Position numbers and translations under genes: made by a program. 64,000 bases of DNA from Bicyclus anynana (Eukaryota; Arthropoda; Insecta; Lepidoptera; Nymphalidae): contig NC_069086.1 of NCBI RefSeq assembly GCF_947172395.1, forward strand, positions 2,450,501 through 2,514,500. The letters run 5' to 3'. The notes under the pieces were generated by a model. The model did not search any database. It was not told where the DNA came from and was given only the letters and a program-made list of their open reading frames with translations. Numbering within the stretch: the first letter of the stretch is position 1; every line of letters begins with the position of its first letter. This document shows, one piece after another, positions 21,063 to 32,789 of the stretch.

Positions 21063-21330
21063 ATCAGCTGATCCAATCAGTGGCAATGGGCGGGCACATA
21101 GTTTGAGGAGCCGATGGACGTTGGGGTCCCAAAGTGCTGGAATGGTGACCCCGCACTAGTAAGCGCAGTGTTGGCCGACCCCCCACCAGGTGGACTGACG
21201 ACATCAAGCGAGTCGCAGGGATTCGCTGGATGCAGTCGGCTCAGTATCGTGATGTTTGGAAGTCCCTACAAAAGGCCTGTGTCCTGCAGTGGACGCCCAT
21301 CGGCTGATATGATGATGATGATGTTGATGA
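21063..21330 (+). pseudogene. RTE-like LINE 3' end with intact last codons
   Basis: The last part, from about 21176, reads GRPPTRWTDDIKRVAGIRWM, then QSAQYRDVWKSLQKACVLQW, then TPIG and a TGA stop, followed by (ATG)n. This is the C-terminal tail of a reverse-transcriptase ORF known from RTE-type elements in butterflies. The upstream part (WQWAGT.., then 'aagtgctggaatggtgaccc') is frameshifted relative to it. 5'-truncated. Confidence 0.85.
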
Positions 21331-21334
21331 TGCA

Positions 21335-21412
21335 ATCTGGGACTCAAACCCGGAACTTCTCAAACTTTTCTTTTAAACCACGGTATTGCCAATTGCGCCA
21401 ATCGCCAAAAGA
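21335..21412 (-). repeat. SINE tRNA-like head
   Basis: On the minus strand: 'cgattggcgcaattggcaat...' then GGGTTTGAGTCCC. Head only. Confidence 0.4.
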
Positions 21413-21706
21413 CAAATGCAAAAAAACAAACTAATTTATTTTGAAAAACTTATATAACCTACAAAGACATTGTAGGCTTTTTAAAACATCATAATATCGC
21501 TATTGGCCTCAAACGTAAAACTCGATGATAATAAAGAATCAACAATAGTTACCATTCAGTAACTACGTGCGAATGTACGCTAAAAGCTTTTAGTGGGATT
21601 AAAAAGCAAAAGACTAAAAGAAAAGCATAGACTAAAATGAAAAAATAGATGGGACATTAATCGATGTAATGAAATTTCTACGGCAAAAAGGAATCGGGAA
21701 AGGCGC

Positions 21707-21852
21707 GTTTGGAACCCTCGTAACTTTAATTTTAAGTTTTCGAATAATTATTATCACCATTATCTTAAGTTTAATATTATTACCTGACGTTTCGAAAGAG
21801 CTTGTAAACTAAGCCTATTTGAAATAAATGAATTTTGACTTTGACTTTGACA
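21707..21852 (+). mobile_element. non-LTR retrotransposon 3' end, copy 2
   Basis: Same blocks as 17517..17641 and ends in three units of 'tttgac', the simple-repeat tail typical of some LINE families. Confidence 0.8.
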
Positions 21853-21854
21853 CA

Positions 21855-22410
21855 CTCGTATGTACTTTAAACATTTCTAGTGTTCAATTTGGAGGTGTTT
21901 ATAAAAATTATGAATTTTTCATCTAACGACGGAAAAGCACCACATCGGAAAGTTTGTCCACATTGTAAATCAACTTACAACTTAAATTAATAGACAAAAA
22001 AAATAAACTTAATCTTTCTATCTTGTTACAAAGGCGTTAACCAGATTTGTTTTAATATTTGTATTTAATGTACTTTTAAAGAAAACTCTGAGAACAATTC
22101 TGTCTATTTTTCTTTTAGTCAGCGTTAAAAGGTTGCTCAACTCTGAATATAGGTCTTATCTCTAGCGCTTTGCACTTTTTTATGATTTCGGTCCTTCATA
22201 AAGACCTAGCTTTAAGTGTTCCAGCTCTTATAATATTGCATTCATTTGAAAAGCTCTTGTTTTTACAGCATGTTGGAATGATACTTAAGTGCGTGCTTAC
22301 CAGAGCTTAACTTAACAGAAAGAATTATACTTTGTTTTTATTTTTTGAAGTGTTAGGCTATTAACATACAAAGTCGTAGGCTGATTTTATCTCATACTAT
22401 CTTCTACTTA
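21855..22410. other. unique AT-rich intron sequence
   Basis: Nothing recognised. Confidence 0.4.
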
Positions 22411-22415
22411 TATGT

Positions 22416-22503
22416 ATATACTCAGAGGCAAAATTATCCGCCCACATTAATATGACATGAATAGGTATAATAAAGTGGGATAACTGTTGCCTCTGAGTAT
22501 ATC
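22416..22503. mobile_element. short inverted-repeat element (MITE M3)
   Basis: 'tatactcagaggcaaaatta...ccgcccac' on the left is mirrored by 'gtgggataactgttgcctct...gagtata' on the right, leaving about 30 bp in the middle. A TA flank on each side is possible. The whole unit is close to a single hairpin. Confidence 0.75.
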
Positions 22504-22617
22504 TATACTAGCTGGCTCCTTGTTTTGACATATTTTCTTTCACAAAAGTCTGAATCTCAGTCTTGAACTTTTTGACTCAAAATAGCAAAATTTTAACGAT
22601 TAGCGTAATTTTGTTCA

Positions 22618-22935
22618 TTCATCATCATCATTATCAACCCATAATCGGCTCTCTGCTGAGCTCGAGTCTCCTCTCAGAATGAGAGGCGTTAGGCCAATAG
22701 CCCACCACGCTGGCCCAATGCGGTTTGGCAGATTTCACACACGCAGAGAATTAAGAAAATACTCTGGTATGCAGGTTTCCTTACGATGTTTTTCCTTCAC
22801 CGTTTGAGACACGTGATATTTAATTTCTTAAAATGCACAACTGAGAAGTTGGAGGTGCATGCCCCAGACCAGATTCGAACCCACACCCTCCGGCATCGGA
22901 GGCAGAGGTCATATCTACTGGGCTATCACGGCACG
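22618..22935 (-). mobile_element. SINE (family B), full length
   Basis: In minus sense: head 'tgccgtgatagcccagtaga', B box GGTTCGAATC, 'ggggcatgcacctccaactt', 'tgcattttaagaaattaaat', 'ctctgcgtgtgtgaaatc', 'ctctcattctgagaggagac', ending in (ATG)n. Together with 54587..54892 it defines the family, about 310 bp. Confidence 0.9.
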
Positions 22936-23352
22936 GAGATGTTTATTACTCAAACCAAATCGTGTAAACTGCCGGTATATGAACTTCCTGGTGCTAAACA
23001 GGGCTCTCTCATTGGCCAGCATGTTACGATTTGAGACAACGCGATAACTTGTGGGTACAATGTGAACTAAAATAGTTCTAGAGTCTAAGGCAGCACTCAC
23101 ACGGTAAAGATAGCCGCAGGAAAACATCGTTTAAGATATTTTCAAGTAAACTTTACAGACTTAGAGTAAAATTTTCTTACTCTTAAGTTTAAAGGTCTCT
23201 AGCGAAGGGTTGCTACGTTGCTGGAGATAATTCCCTGGATTTCATGTAGAAAATATCGAAAAATACGTTTTGCAACTGACCAATTGAGGATCTGGAACCT
23301 AGAAACCAGCAGCCTTCCGAAGCCACCACAGTCCAAAGTCCATAATGTTCTT

Positions 23353-23516
23353 ACGTATGTCTCAAACGATGAAGGAAAAACATCGTGAGGAAACCTGCAT
23401 ACCTGAGAATTTTCTTAGTTCTCTACGTGTGTAAAGTCTGCCAATCCGCATTGGGCCGGCGCTGTGGACTATTGGCCAAAGCCGCTCATTCTGACAGAAG
23501 ACTCGTGCTCTTGAGT
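23353..23516 (+). mobile_element. SINE (family B), 5'-truncated
   Basis: 'tctcaaacgatgaaggaaaa', 'acatcgtgaggaaacctgca', 'aagtctgccaatccgcattg', 'ggactattggcc', 'gaagactcgtgctc'. Head missing. Confidence 0.85.
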
Positions 23517-23589
23517 TAGAAACTTTCAGCTTTCCTAAAATTAGGTATGTCTGGTTATCGTACGCTCTCGATCTCATAACGTTGTGTGT

Positions 23590-23940
23590 TACGCTTGCCA
23601 CTGCACGAGTGGCAAGGGAAGTAACGAGCAGGGAAGTTGTGTGGTCATGTTACTCGTCCTGCCGCGAACATTCTTGAATTATTTCGGAAATATTCGCGCT
23701 ATCGGTTTACTACGAGGCAGCGCGAGGTCGCCACGTTAACTCGTCCTGCCGCGAATGATATATCGGATATGATCGCGCGAGCATTTCCGTACCAGACCAG
23801 GCAGCGCGATATCGCGGCAGTACGAGTAGCACAGTGTGGCGGCCGGGTTAGCATCAAAAATAACAACGAGTATCAACAGTGTCATAAATCACAGCAATAC
23901 GAGGCAGCGCAGCGATAAACGCTCAATTGCTGCTGCCGTA
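23590..23940. repeat. GC-rich island with internal repeats
   Basis: The words 'ctcgtcctgccgcgaa' (about 23650 and 23741) and 'gaggcagcgcga' type (about 23714, 23799, 23898) recur, with many CGCG steps, inside AT-rich DNA. A 93-codon frame (23637..23918) crosses it without a known domain. May be a degenerate palindromic element. Confidence 0.5.
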
Positions 23941-23944
23941 ACAC

Positions 23945-24905
23945 TCCGAGGCTGTTTTAATTTGGAGCAATAACATCAACTGATTGTTATTAGCATATTA
24001 GTTAAAGCAATTGATTAGCGGCCACGAGCTATTGAATGAATGAAAAGAATTATATGGATATGTCAAATCTGAACAAAAGTTTGAATGGGTATTTGGGTGA
24101 TTTTAAAGGCGATTTTACCAAACTTTGTGCCGTTAATTTATAGGTTATCACTCAGGGGTTTGGTCGCTGTTCTGGGGCCTTACCACAAGCTAAATCCGTA
24201 GCGATTCCATAATGTTTTAACATTTTGTACCCTGAGGGCTTAGCTAAACTTATAGCAGAATTGCTTCGTCTAGCGATTTTGGACGTCATCTACCATTTGA
24301 TTCACTCAATTCGCACCACTGACTGTGGTAACATTACTGACCCTCTTAAACAAGATGGGCCGATATCATGATGATTTGCAAAAGGTTGTGGTAAGCCTAC
24401 TGGATATACTTACTCGACTCGACAAAGAAATAGATTATAATGTAGAATAGCAGATTTATTCCGATTTGCCCACAGCAACAGGATCTGCATGGGTGAAACC
24501 GCGCGTCACCTCTTGTTTTACATGATTCAACTACTTATAATTCTCAGTTAAGGGTTGTGTCTTTACTATGTAAAATTTAAAAAAAATCTTTAACAGAAAA
24601 ATAAATTTTCCACAAATTAATCGATGTCCCGTCATTTACACAGTACACTCAAATTGCTTCAAATTATCAAGTGAAACGAACCCAGAATGTCGCTTTCGAA
24701 CTTCCTGAATCTATTAAACCGTATGCATCCTTTGTCCCATAATTATGCTTTGAGTAATTTATGGGGCAAATTAATAAACAAAAGTATAGTAATGGCTCCC
24801 AAAGGGTACACAGCAATAACAGTTGCTCATTTTTACTTTTGTTTAATTCAATGTATTACTTGAATACATGAATATCTAAACAAAATATACGCCATCTAAT
24901 TGTTA
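23945..24905. other. unique intron sequence
   Basis: 24470..24520 includes 'tgcatgggtgaaaccgcgcg', a Helitron-like end word without the rest of the element. Otherwise nothing recognised. Confidence 0.4.
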
Positions 24906-24908
24906 AGT

Positions 24909-25310
24909 AATAGGCAGGGTGAAAGGGACGGATAGTAAACGAATGCATGTGAACGAAATGCGTATGTTCAGATGGATGTGTGGTGTGACAAGAATAGATA
25001 AAATAAGGAATGAGTATATAAGAGGAAGTCTGAAGGTGGCGCCAGTGACAGAAAAATTGATGAGTAGAAGGTTAGCTTGGTATGGACATGTAATGCGTAG
25101 GGAGGAAAGTCATATTACTAGGAAAATGTTGAATGTGCAAGTGGAAGGACATAAGAAGAGAGGAAGGCCAAAGAAGAGATGGTTGGATTGTGTGAAAGAG
25201 GACATGTGTGTAAAAGGAGTGGATGATGAGTTGACGAGTAATAGAGACGAATGGAAAAGATTGATATATTTTTCCGACCCCACTTAAGTGGGATAAGGGT
25301 AAGGAGATGA
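24909..25310 (+). pseudogene. LINE reverse-transcriptase C-terminal fragment
   Basis: One open frame (24919..25287) reads EMRMFRWMCGVTRIDKIRNE, YIRGSLKVAPVTEKLMSRRL, AWYGHVMRREESH, then KKRGRPKKRWLDCVKEDM and ends DPT. This is the well-known tail of non-LTR reverse transcriptases of RTE type. The frame is intact to its stop at 25285..25287, but everything upstream (endonuclease and RT core) is absent. 5'-truncated retrocopy, not a host gene. Confidence 0.9.
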
Positions 25311-25395
25311 TGAGGCAGGATACCACACACGCTGGCGTTATTATTCCTCTGGATAGTAAAGCTAATCCTTTGCGGCCGAATAAGCGCCAGGTCTT
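25290..25395 (-). pseudogene. LINE ORF end fragment (QRGNxASV motif)
   Basis: Minus strand reads TQDLALIRPQRISFTIQRNN, NASVCGILP, homologous to RAQRLSLAFQRGNSASVLGT at 7450..7530. It abuts the oppositely oriented LINE end at 25310. Confidence 0.65.
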
Positions 25396-25429
25396 GGGTC
25401 AATGATGGATCAGCTTATCATACACCATA

Positions 25430-26455
25430 ATAATCAATTTTTCGACAGTTAATGTTTTACAATTATATAGATTTAATTATCGTAATCACATCAAGTATGG
25501 TCCTTTTAACTAAAACTATGTATAGGACCTTAGTTTTACTATCTAATTCACATATCTACAAAAATTCAGATTATATCGGACTAGACTCCGCACCACGAAA
25601 CAAGTCCCGTAACCGCGGCGCTAAAATGGCGCTCATTGTCATTTAGTAATGGCGATCGTATTATTTTGTGTAAGGCGCTGTCAATTTTAGTTCAGGTTTT
25701 AGTCGCGGTACTTCTTTCGTGGCGCGGAGTACTTCAAGGAAATAATGAAAAAAAACTACCTAATTAATAGAGAAAGTAAATCCTGACACCTAAATAAACA
25801 TTTTGCACGCAATCAGAATCGAAAAACACGGATACTATCCACGTATATCGTCAAAAGGGACTATTGAATTCGGTTACAATTGGAACCCAACATTGTAACA
25901 CGTAGAACAGTTACCAAGTAAATTACAGAGGTTATAACTTAATAAGAAATGGTAGTAAATTTCAATATTCCGGAATGTAGCCGACTCTGCATAACAATAA
26001 AGTCTGGTTCAAACAATAACACGGTACGGTGGGTCGAATGCGATACATTATACAGCACAAATTCAACTGAAATTGAACCTTATGGTGTACGAAATACGGA
26101 GTTTCGGATAGAAGCAGGTGTCGCCAACTGTTGTTAAGAGAATTTCTGTAGGACGTGAGATGGTTTCTAGATAGGGGGTCGCAGTGTGAGCGTAATGTCA
26201 CATTTCACACCACGTGCTACGTTTTCGGGGATCGTTCTCTTGGATAGTTTGAAGATGATCTTTAGTACGATAACACCAATATAGATAGTGTTATTTTGTA
26301 CTTGGCGGGTTATCGGGGTTGATTATACAATTTTATGCGTATATTCTACCATAGCTTTATCTCATAATGTTCTTAGGGGATAAGAGGAATATTGAATATT
26401 TGATATTGAGATATTCAGATAGTACTTCCCGTTATATTACACACAATAGATAATA
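25430..26455. other. unique intron sequence
   Basis: A GC-richer patch at 25585..25735 ('cgcaccacgaaacaagtccc', 'taaccgcggcgctaaaatgg') has no recognised content. No repeats were matched. Confidence 0.4.
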
Positions 26456-26460
26456 GTTTA

Positions 26461-26745
26461 TAACCTTCAACTTCAACAAAAGTTTCTTATAAAGTGAGAA
26501 ACAATTTATTTTAAAACAAATCTTGGTTATAGCGCTTAAATATTAATGGGCTGTCACCAAAGATTTTCTACTAGGTATTAGATATGTTACATGTTATGTT
26601 ATGTTGTTATGTTGTTTATACCTTCAACTTCAACAATACTTTCATATAGAGAGAGAAAATTCATTCATTTTAAAGGCTTACACAGAAATTACTTATAACG
26701 CTTATATGTTAATGGGCCAAAGATTTTCTACTATGTTACGTGCCT
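26461..26745 (+). repeat. direct duplication, about 120-bp unit x 2
   Basis: 'ccttcaacttcaacaaaagt' at 26464 and 'ccttcaacttcaacaatact' at 26622 begin two units, each ending with 'ccaaagattttctacta'. They are separated by a 'gttatgttatgttgttatgt' simple repeat. Confidence 0.7.
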
Positions 26746-26759
26746 ACAAAAAGTGATCC

Positions 26760-27985
26760 GAAGTTAGCTTCTCTACATTTTTTTTTACACTGTATATATT
26801 TATGTATATATATTTCGTTTTTACATATTCTGAACACCCAACTCGACATTGTAGACAATTTTTAGTTATTATTTGCTTAGATAACTTTCGTTATTTACAA
26901 TCCGACTATATGAAATTAAGACAATAAGCTATTTTCGTCCGCCTCAGTATCGAGGTGCTAATGACATATCTACTAATAACATAAAATCTTTGGTTGGCAC
27001 GATAAGTAGTAATTATGTAGGTAACTACTATCCACGGGTGAAACCGCGCGTTTCTGCTAGCCTTCTTATTTTTACTCGGTTTCTTGCAATATACAAAAGT
27101 TGATAAAAATAAGTGAGTTAATAGCAGACAAAGTCGAATAATTAAGCTAAACTATGTATTATGCGGTATAAAGTATTTTTACTTGTTAGCATCTAAAAAG
27201 AAATATTAACTTGCAAATATTTAACCTTGCCGAGAACGTTGGCATTAGCATTTCATTATTCATTTTGCCCTTGAACTCGGTAAAAAGTTATTTACTATGA
27301 AAATATGAAAATGGAATAAGTTAAATAATTCCTACAAAATGTGAATTTCACTATTTTCTGGCTTTTATTTAAAATCCTGAATTACCTATTATATAAATTA
27401 AGCATTAAAGTAAAATAATAACTTTTAATATCATACTCTGTACCTACTTAAATCCTTTTAGGTAGCTAATATGTGTTTCTATGAATCAAACATTAATAAA
27501 AGTATGAAACCTGATATTAACACGTTGGTAAAACACAATAATCTTTTGTTGAAATCGTTTCTTATTGAGTGTTTTCTCTTCAAAAGATCATTATGGATTT
27601 GAAACAACATTTAGGGCTATTTTTCTCGTTTCCATAACTTATACAATTTATGTTTATTATAATTTCAATTAAATATTGGATAGAAGGAGGCGTTACTTTG
27701 CGGAAGTTCATCATGATTATATAATGATTTATTTATTTTGCTATCATCAAATATATAATTTCAATTTTCTTTTATATAAATACAGCCAATTAAGTTAGAA
27801 TATTTTAACTTCTAACATCATTGAATACAGCAGTGAAGAATACATAAACACAATGAATAAATGAAAATTACACGGTTTCGTAGTTGCGGCGTTAAATAGT
27901 AACAAACATCCAAACACACATCTATACAAACTTTCGCGTTTATAATGTTAGTAGGACAGGATATTTGATAAAAAAATTTAATAAA
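26760..27985. other. very AT-rich unique intron sequence
   Basis: 27905..27962 resembles the start of a Helitron-type element on the minus strand (tacaaactttcgcgtttata). Otherwise nothing recognised. Confidence 0.4.
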
Positions 27986-27994
27986 AAATCTCAA

Positions 27995-28282
27995 CCGACT
28001 TCAAAAACATAATACGTACCAACTAAAGTAAAAAACAAAAAAATAACATCGTATTATGTTCTACCTACAGATCAGTTTGAAGGCGGTGCTAACCCGGTGA
28101 TGTATTAAATCCATGACAGAATATCATAAAGATAGAGGTTTTTCAGATTGTGTTCTTTCATGTAGCTCTTAAAACGGCTTGACATGATGAAAATGGGACC
28201 ACCTCAGAAGCGGTCCAAGCGTCTTCGAGAAATCAGGTAATACATAAAAAAATCGAGAACCTCCTCCTTTTTTTGAAGTCGG
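27995..28282. mobile_element. terminal-inverted-repeat element (MITE M4), about 288 bp
   Basis: CCGACTTCAAAAA on the left and TTTTTTTGAAGTCGG on the right are inverted. The interior 'aggcggtgctaacccggtga' and 'gacatgatgaaaatgggacc' is non-coding. The same terminal word opens the fragments at 11934 and 41725. Confidence 0.7.
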
Positions 28283-28667
28283 ATAAAAAGCCTATCTCTT
28301 CAACTATTTCGGTATATTGATACTGCACGTTATATGCGAATAATCACAGAGAAAGGGATCCTAACCTCAGGGGAAATCAAAAATCGTAATGCGACCGGTG
28401 TCGCAGGCACTCGCTAGCTACAAATAAAGCCTTATCTGACGTCGACACTTTATCAACTAAATCCAATAAGATAAGTCTTTATGTGACTTTCACACAAGAA
28501 CTTTTTTAGACACCACAAGCTGTAAAAGCTTCAAAGCTCGTATAGTAGCCGGTTTCTAAATTTTATAATAGGTACGTATAGGCTTTTTGCTTTGTTGGCA
28601 AAAAGGGGTATTTTTGACAAGTTTAAAAAACTTGCCATTAATAAAAGCTGCCTTATTGGTCCACAGG

Positions 28668-28735
28668 ATAGTCTATACGACTTCAGAATATAAAGTCCTG
28701 AGTTCGAATCCTGGCTAGAGATAGGAAATTTCGAG
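28668..28735 (+). repeat. SINE tRNA-like head
   Basis: 'tatacgacttcagaatataa' then GAGTTCGAATCC, a B-box-like word. Head only. Confidence 0.35.
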
Positions 28736-28932
28736 TTTTTCTTTCTCCTAAGGCATTCTGAGTATCGGCCTGCCTGGCAGCCTGATCATTATAATTTACT
28801 ATAACATAAATCAAGATTGATTTATGTTTGATCACAGAGACAAAAACAGTATAACAATTCACACACCTCGCACTGGACCAGCCTTATGGGTCTAAGCTTC
28901 AAATCCACTTATTAATGGCCAGTATGCCTATT

Positions 28933-29091
28933 ATGCGACCAACGACATATTTCGCGAAGAGAAATAGACAAAATGTCAACCAATGGCGTCAGAGTAGTAC
29001 CAGTTCCATCTCTTTCGTCCCAACTCATCGAAATAGATAGCGATATTTCCGGTTGTCTATTTATCTTCACGATATATGTCTTCGGTCGCAT
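28933..29091. mobile_element. inverted-repeat element (MITE M5), 159 bp
   Basis: 'atgcgaccaacgacatattt' then 'cgcgaagagaaatagac' on the left is mirrored by 'gtctatttatcttcacgata' then 'tatgtcttcggtcgcat' on the right. Related, more decayed sequence lies at 50180..50290. Confidence 0.75.
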
Positions 29092-29099
29092 GCCAGACG

Positions 29100-29950
29100 T
29101 ACTTGCCCTGAAATAGCTATTAAAATAGCCTGATGTTGATGGTATTAAAAAATTAACTTAACTGACATTAAAAAAAAAGTTAAGCCAGCGATAATCAAAG
29201 TTAGAAAGGCTTCGCGTGTATCCTCCTATCCTAACTGTAATCAGACCTCTAAGATCCTCCAGATCCTCTAATTAAAGGCTTTCTGAGTCCCTAAACGATC
29301 AATCTTCGTTCCGCCATGCTCGCCGTTTACTTCGCCCGATATAGCCAATTTCGCCGGAATGCCCCATCGGTCGGTACGTCTAATTATAAAGGAATCCTTG
29401 CATGCGTCATCCTTTATTTATTCGAAGGGAATCTTTGCACTTGCGAATTAAAAAACGAGCAACGGTTCGCTAACGTGCGATATTTAAGTTAATTAACATT
29501 GTTATGTTCATCCCTTCGTAGGATTTGGACACGCTATCTTTTAGATAGGTACAAATTAGCGGTTGTAGCATAGAATAAATAATAGCACAAGAACACAGAG
29601 TAAATACGATCTCATCAAAACATGAATGTGAAAATGGGAGCCAAATTCTATATCACAAATGTGTGGCGTTATCGATTATGCTAACAACAGAAATGATATC
29701 TAAGTGGGTGCCAAACTCTATACATTATAGAACTTGGAATATTTAGCTTAAGATTTGAATTGGCTAGTATCGATGTATGGCCAGCGGCGAAGAGCTCATG
29801 CAAGCCGATTCCTGTCGGGTTACCTTTGAAAATCCATGCATATTCATTGTTGTACTGTATCTAGATATATGATTAACTGGAGTTTGTAGTACCCTTTTCT
29901 TTGGGACGGCTTAACATCTAAATTCCATCCATTGCCACTGATGCATACAG
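29100..29950. other. unique intron sequence
   Basis: Nothing recognised; 29300..29400 is moderately GC-richer. Confidence 0.4.
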
Positions 29951-29954
29951 AAAC

Positions 29955-30245
29955 GTGATAGCCCAGTAGAAATGACCTCTACCTTCAATCGGAGGGCGTA
30001 GGTTTGAAGCCGGTCCAGGGTATGCACCTTCAACTTTTAAGTTATGTGCATTTTAAGAAATTAAACATCACGTGTCTCAAACGGTGAAGGAAAATCATCG
30101 TGAGGAAATTTTTTTTGTCTTGGTGTGTGAAGTTTGTCAATCCAAATTGGGCCAGTATGACGGCCTATTAGCTGTTGTATTAGTATTATTTACTACTCTA
30201 ATTCTGAGAGGAGATCCGTGCTTTGCAGTGAGCTATGGATTGCTA
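29955..30245 (+). mobile_element. SINE (family B), nearly full length
   Basis: Head 'gtgatagcccagtagaaatg', B-box region 'ggtttgaagccggtcc', 'gtgcattttaagaaattaaa', then a break near 'ggaaattttttttgtcttgg' and an insertion of about 30 bp ('gctgttgtattagtattatt') before 'ctgagaggagatccgtgct'. Confidence 0.85.
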
Positions 30246-30249
30246 AGCT

Positions 30250-30670
30250 AGATCAACTTAGTGAATTTTAGTTCTTGCGTTCAAGTCAATATTTATACAG
30301 TCATTTTAAGTTGGCCTGAGTTCTATATAAAAGATAGAAAAAAATATAATATAGATGGCTGGTAGGCAACGTTGTGGTCTTTCTGACTTCTGACTCATCT
30401 CAATATCGAATACCTGTTTGATGTGTCTGCGTTAAAAGTAACTATCGACATATTTAACGATTTAGGTCATCGAAATGTTTACAACATTTGTATCTACATA
30501 TACAATTCTGATTCATATAAATTACTTTGTTTTTCTGTCTTCTCAGTTTTGTTATTTTTTCATACAACCAATTTTACTTAACATTTTGATAATACAAATG
30601 TTTTGATAAATCCCTGTTATATGCATATCTTTGTCGTATTAAAAATTCATTTAATACATTTTTAGTTATA
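30250..30670. other. AT-rich unique intron sequence
   Basis: Nothing recognised. Confidence 0.4.
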
Positions 30671-30677
30671 TTTGATA

Positions 30678-31146
30678 CTAGCGGACGCCCGCGACTTCGT
30701 CCGCGTGAAACCCTATTACTACCCTATCCCTATCCTACCCCTAACCTACCCCTAGCCTACCCATGCCCTTTCCTTACCCTACCACTACCCTAACCCTACC
30801 CTACCCCTACCCTACCACGCGACGGCGACGGAAGCTTAAAAAATGGAGTATCTTCTCCCGTTTTCTCAACATTTCCCTTCACTGCTCTGCTTCAATTGAT
30901 TGTAGCGCGATGAAAAGTATACTATAACCTGCCCAAGAGTATAAAGAATAATTGTACCAAGTTTCGTTAATATCCGTCGAGTAATTTTTGTTTCTATAAA
31001 GAACATACAGACAGACAGACAAACAAAAATTTTACTGATTGCATTTTTGGCATCAGTATCGACCACTAATCACCCCCTGATAGTTATTTTGGAAATATAT
31101 TTCATGTACAGAATTGATCTCTCTACAGATTTATTATAAGTATAGA
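30678..31146 (-). mobile_element. Helitron-type element with internal CCCTAC array
   Basis: In sense it ends 'cgcggacgaagtcgcgggcg' + 'tccgCTAG' (30678 on +), a perfect hairpin next to CTAG, and starts TCTATACTTATAAT at 31146. Just inside the hairpin end is a CCCTAC/CCCTAA minisatellite (30715..30818). The interior has 'gaacatacagacagacagac'. About 470 bp, the longest family member here. Confidence 0.8.
30715..30818. repeat. CCCTAC-type minisatellite inside the Helitron
   Basis: Units ccctat, ccctaac, ccctagc, ccctacc. Same composition as the array at 455..800. Confidence 0.8.
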
Positions 31147-31149
31147 TTT

Positions 31150-31480
31150 CACCGTAGGTACTTCTATTACCTAGTAGGTACATAAATTATAAAACAATAT
31201 CCAATACGTTTTTTGATCTCTATATGCGATACACTCAGAAGCACCCACCAATTGATTTTACACTATAAACCAGAGTATAAAATCATTGCGTAATACATAA
31301 TTTATGAGGAATGAGGATGTTTTAGATACATGTGTGAATTCATGAAATTCAACCATTGACATTGTTTGAAAATATATTTTCTTCTCGTAACTTTCAATCT
31401 TTCAGCTTTTCAGGCACCCAAGTACAGTTATAGGCTATATATGTTGATCTCATACTACAAACAGTTCTTTATCCTACTTC
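31150..31480. other. AT-rich unique intron sequence
   Basis: 31230..31280 has a weak likeness to the ends of MITE M3 ('cactcagaagcacccacc'). Nothing else. Confidence 0.35.
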
Positions 31481-31671
31481 CTACTAATATTAGAAACGCG
31501 AAAGTTTGTATGGATGTTTGGATGAATGTTTGGATATTTGTTACTCTTTAACGCCGCTGCTACGGTTGAAATTTGGAATGGAAATAGATTTTACTCTGGA
31601 TTAACACATAGGCTACTTTTATCTCGGAAAAATCCAAGGTTCCCGCGGACGAAGTCGCGGTCGTCCGCTAG
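31481..31671 (+). mobile_element. Helitron-type element (191-type subfamily)
   Basis: 'ctactaatattagaaacgcg' start, 'ttggaatggaaatagatttt', 'attaacacataggctacttt', then hairpin 'gcggacgaagtcgcggtcgtccgC' region and CTAG at 31668..31671. It is the + strand counterpart of 191..412. Confidence 0.8.
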
Positions 31672-31984
31672 GTATATCTAAATCATTTCAGTATAGGCAC
31701 TTAATCTAATTTCTTTTCACAAGCAATCATCGGCATTTACTTATCGATATAAATCATCCTCCTCAAGTCAAGTGCAATCTTCCTCGGGCCTATCTCAGCG
31801 GATGTCAGCCACTTCATAAATCTGCGCTCGTCGGGGCTGCCTTTCGATTGACTGCCGTGTGAGATGCGGGCGGGTAGGCAACATACTGGACCGACAGACT
31901 GACATAGTCAGACTTACCACATTTTAGGAAGATTGAAAATTAGTCATCCTATGGTCCTACTATTGGTAAGTACTGTAGCTAATT

Positions 31985-32118
31985 GGCAAAACGCGGATTA
32001 GCAGACATCACACGCGCAGAGATTAGGTATGCAGGATTCCTCACGATGATTTTCCTTTACCGTTTTTGACACGTGATATTTAATTTCTTAAAATGCACAT
32101 AACTGGAAAGTTGGAGGT
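31985..32118 (-). mobile_element. SINE (family B), middle part
   Basis: In minus sense 'atgcacctccaactttcc', 'gtgcattttaagaaattaaa', 'tatcacgtgtcaaaaacgg', 'gtctgctaatccgcgtt'. Both ends missing. Confidence 0.8.
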
Positions 32119-32124
32119 GCATAT

Positions 32125-32785
32125 AATATTTTTTTTTATTTTATTTATTTAGAAAGGAAAACTTACAACTAAATACCTATAGAAAGAATAAAAAGAACAA
32201 TATATAGAAAACAGAATGTAGCCAAATTACAAATGTTCGCAAATAAAGTTTACATATCAGATAGCAAGCTCGCAAGAAACATATAATACATAATCCAATA
32301 TGATATAAAAGAGATAATGATAGCAATAATAATAAATTAAAAGAAAAGGCGAAAAAAACAACAAAACTTAATTGATAAGTAAACAAGCTAGCTTAACATA
32401 AACAAGTTAAAGTAATTCTTGGCCAGTGATTTACGGGCAGTGGTAGCCAAGGTACAGAAGAGATCAATTTCCTGTTCAACCACTTTCAATTTATTAAAAG
32501 AAAGACATGACCGACATATTATACGCTTTATACTTGAACGGTTGAAGGTCTTAACCCTTGAAACCTTCCGTACCTACTGTACTTACCTAGGTATATGGTA
32601 GGACCACAGGCTGACAAAATTTCAGCCTTCCTAAAATTACACATATCTGGCCATTGCAGGCTCCTCGGTCTGTACACCGTTAATGTGATGCTTGTTAGCT
32701 TTTTTATGTCTACTCTTTTATCTAGGGGTCGGGGAGCACAATCAACGGTAGATAGCTCAAGTGACATCGTCATCTGTACCTTTAA
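32125..32785. other. unassigned segment, possible retroelement on the minus strand
   Basis: A T-run at 32130..32150 could be a minus-strand poly(A); the A-rich block to 32420 would then be its 3' UTR and 32420..32785 older body sequence. Frames of 60 to 81 codons on both strands show no domain I recognise. Confidence 0.3.
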
Positions 32786-32789
32786 AGTC

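Noticed and set aside
24919..25287. 122-codon basic protein as a host gene
   Set aside because: Sequence is the C-terminal tail of a LINE reverse transcriptase without its catalytic part.
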